Of a stretch of DNA of 64,000 bases, positions 62,273-64,000 are shown piece by piece. A model generated the notes under the pieces. The model did not search any database, was not told where the DNA came from, and saw nothing but the letters and a program-made list of their open reading frames with translations. A program made the translations under genes and the position numbers. Origin of the DNA: Falsiroseomonas sp050563545 (lineage in GTDB: Bacteria > Pseudomonadota > Alphaproteobacteria > Acetobacterales > Acetobacteraceae). The number at the start of each line of letters is the position of its first letter. Positions within the stretch are counted from its first letter, which is position 1. The stretch is taken from assembly GCF_050563545.1 (NCBI RefSeq), contig NZ_JBNXUM010000015.1, forward strand, positions 62,001-126,000, given 5' to 3'.

Positions 62273-63490
62273 ATGACCCAGTTCACGATGGGCCGCCGCG
62301 CGGCCCTGCTCGGCGCCGCGGGCGCGGTGACCAGCTTCTCGATCGGCGGCAAGGCCTTCGGCCAAGGCGCGCCGGTCACCTTCGGCGCGCTGCCGCCGCT
62401 GACCGGCGCCGGCGGCCCCTATGGCCCGGCCATGCTGCGCGCCATCCAGGGCGTGGTGGAAGAGGCGAACGCCGCCGGCGGCATCCCGACACGCCAGGGG
62501 GGGCGCCAGATCCGCGTTGTCGCGGAGGACGACCAGACCAATCCGGACGCCGGCGTGCGCGGCGCGCGCAAGCTGATCGACGTGGACCGCGTCTCCGCGG
62601 TGATGGGGACCTGGGCGTCGGCCGTGACGACCGCCGTCGCGCCGCTCTGCTGGGAGAACCGGGTGCCGCTCTTCACGGTGTCGGGCGCTGACTCCATCAC
62701 GCTGCTGCCGCACCAGGGCTACATCTTCCGCACCCAGCCCAACAGCCGACTGCAGATCGAGACCGCGAGTTCCTGGCTGCTCGGTAAGGGCGCGCGCCGC
62801 GTCTTCCACCTCGCGGCGCAATCGCCCTTCGCGCAGTCCAGCCAGGACGTGATGAGCGAGCGGATGCGCGCCGCCGGCGGCCAGGTCACGGGCTTCATCA
62901 TCTACGAGCGCGACAAGACCAATTTCCGGTCGGAGATCGACCAGCTCATGCGCTCGCGGTCGGACACGGTGATGCTGAACGGCTACCTGCCCGACGTGAC
63001 GATCCTGCTGCGCGAGCTGTTCCGCGCGGGGTTCGACGGGCGGAAGTTCACCTTCGCCTATGCCGCGCCGCCCTCGATCTTCCAGTCCCTGCCGAACGAG
63101 GTGACGAATGGGCTGGTCACCTTCCAGCCCAGCGCGGACGTGGACAGCGGCGCCTTCCGGCGGCTGCAGGCGCGCTTCGGCAACACCGAGGTCGATCCCT
63201 ATTCCGCCCAGACCAACGACCACGCCTCGCTCGCGATCCTGGCCGCGGCGGCGGCAGGCGACGCTTCCGGCACTGCGATCCGCGACAATGTCCGCAAGAT
63301 CAGCCAGGGCGATGGCGAGAAGGTAGACAACGTGACGGACGGGCTGCGGCTGATCGCGGCCGGCCGGCCCGTGAACTTCGAGGGCGCGTCGGGTCCCGTC
63401 GACTTCGACGAGCGCGGCGACATCCGCGGCACCAAGTTCCGCTTCGAGCAGGCGGAGGGCGGGCGCTTCCGGGTCCTGGAGATCGCTTGA
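62273..63490 (+). CDS. ABC transporter substrate-binding protein (LivJ/K-like, HAAT family)
   Basis: 405 residues with a Tat-type leader (MGRRAALLGAAGAVTSFSIG, ending near KAFGQGAP), then FGALPPLTGAGGPYGPAMLR, INDVGGIP-like segment here EANAAGGIPTRQGGRQIRVV, DQTNPDAGVRGARKLIDVDR and AVMGTWASAVTTAVAPLCWE: a Leu/Ile/Val-binding-type periplasmic protein. The ligand is not predictable. 37 bases separate it from livF; its stop overlaps the TTG start of livH. Confidence 0.93.
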   Translation: MTQFTMGRRAALLGAAGAVTSFSIGGKAFGQGAPVTFGALPPLTGAGGPYGPAMLRAIQGVVEEANAAGGIPTRQGGRQIRVVAEDDQTNPDAGVRGARKLIDVDRVSAVMGTWASAVTTAVAPLCWENRVPLFTVSGADSITLLPHQGYIFRTQPNSRLQIETASSWLLGKGARRVFHLAAQSPFAQSSQDVMSERMRAAGGQVTGFIIYERDKTNFRSEIDQLMRSRSDTVMLNGYLPDVTILLRELFRAGFDGRKFTFAYAAPPSIFQSLPNEVTNGLVTFQPSADVDSGAFRRLQARFGNTEVDPYSAQTNDHASLAILAAAAAGDASGTAIRDNVRKISQGDGEKVDNVTDGLRLIAAGRPVNFEGASGPVDFDERGDIRGTKFRFEQAEGGRFRVLEIA

Positions 63491-64000
63491 TCGAAGATTG
63501 GCGGGACCTCGTCCAGGTTCTCCTCAACGGCGTGATGGCGGGCAGCGTGCTGATGCTGCCCGCCATCGGCTTCAACTGCATCTTCGCGGTGCTGCGCTAT
63601 CCCAATTTCGCCGTGGCGGGCTATGCGACGATCGGCGCCTTCGCGGGCTGGGTGGGCAATGTCCAGCTCGGCCTGCCGCCGGGGCCGTCGCTGCTCGGGG
63701 CTTTCCTCGTCGCAGGGCTGGCCGGGCTGCTCTGCGAGGAAGTGGCGCTGAAGCCGCTCCGGCCCTCGGGCGCGCTGACCGTCGCGATCGCCTCCGTGGC
63801 GCTGACCATCCTGCTCGAGAACATCGTCCGCTTCTTCTTCGGCAATGGCTTGCGCGGCTACGACATCGCGGTGCTCCGCGACCTCCGCTTCGATGGGATC
63901 CGGGTCAATCCGCAGCAGCTCGCCAATACGGGCTATGCGATTGCGGCCGCGGCGGTGCTGTTCGCGCTGCTGGCCTTCACCCGGCTCGGCCGCGCGATGC
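63487..64000 (+). CDS. livH: branched-chain amino acid ABC transporter permease LivH, N-terminal part (cut by window end)
   Basis: The frame from TTG 63487, which overlaps the preceding stop (TTGA), stays open to the window end (171 codons). The protein begins IEDWRDLVQVLLNGVMAGSV, then LMLPAIGFNCIFAVLRYPNF and AVAGYATIGAFAGW, the LivH signature of first membrane segments, followed by VALKPLRPSGALTVAIASVA and LTILLENIVRFFFGNGLRGY. It is an inner-membrane HAAT-family permease. The C terminus lies outside the window. Confidence 0.93.
   Translation, partial: MIEDWRDLVQVLLNGVMAGSVLMLPAIGFNCIFAVLRYPNFAVAGYATIGAFAGWVGNVQLGLPPGPSLLGAFLVAGLAGLLCEEVALKPLRPSGALTVAIASVALTILLENIVRFFFGNGLRGYDIAVLRDLRFDGIRVNPQQLANTGYAIAAAAVLFALLAFTRLGRAM

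Overview
The window is GC-rich (about 70%) and, by gene content and order, comes from an alphaproteobacterium, most likely a Roseomonas-like member of the Acetobacteraceae/Rhodospirillales. Supporting signs are the block bamE - cytochrome bc1 chaperone - DUF177 - rpmF - plsX - fabH - ihfA - merR, the glyA-nrdR-rib-nusB-thiL block, a RibB protein with a degenerate cyclohydrolase domain, and a methylsuccinyl-CoA dehydrogenase of the ethylmalonyl-CoA pathway. The genus is inference; no rRNA is present.

Layout. 1-4.5 kb: a CoA-transferase fragment, an alpha/beta hydrolase, a membrane protein, a TctC-type binding protein, and a ribbon-helix-helix protein overlapping a PHB-depolymerase-like esterase. 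4.5-7.3 kb (minus): metY, hemB and a small unknown gene. 7.5-16 kb (plus): rpiB-glyA, then nrdR, ribD, ribE, ribB, ribH, nusB, thiL and an MFS transporter, almost all with start/stop overlaps. 16-17.4 kb (minus): an enoyl-CoA hydratase and bamE. 17.5-22.6 kb (plus): the bc1 chaperone to merR block and an HD-like protein. 22.7 kb: tRNA-Pro(GGG).

22.8-53.1 kb holds the main system: a single, tightly packed minus-strand array of 22 genes encoding an extracellular contractile injection system (eCIS, PVC/Afp type). It has a DUF4255 protein, two sheaths, two tube-type proteins, a LysM hub protein, a gp27-like hub and a separate gp5-like spike, gp25, J-type and Pvc12-type baseplate proteins, an AAA+ ATPase, candidate tape-measure and appendage proteins, a baseplate-neighbouring protein with a strongly hydrophobic segment, and a DUF4157 (HELTH) protein with an HNH-like motif that is the best cargo candidate. 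The first gene is preceded by a near-perfect sigma-54 promoter (53124-53139) and a 15-bp inverted repeat upstream. The last gene of the array encodes a sigma-54 activator, which suggests a self-contained regulatory circuit. No capsid, terminase, portal, integrase or type VI membrane-complex genes are present, so this is neither a prophage nor a T6SS.

53.3-64 kb: a DEAD-box helicase, methylsuccinyl-CoA dehydrogenase with a CaiB/BaiF enzyme (probably mesaconyl-CoA isomerase), an unknown protein, a GSA-aminomutase-like aminotransferase, a cytochrome c, and the start of a branched-chain amino acid ABC transporter operon (livG, livF, binding protein, livH cut by the window edge).

GC-rich palindromic repeats of one family lie in four intergenic gaps. 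No gap longer than about 300 bases lacks a gene. Residue numbers are estimated from coordinates and may be off by a few.
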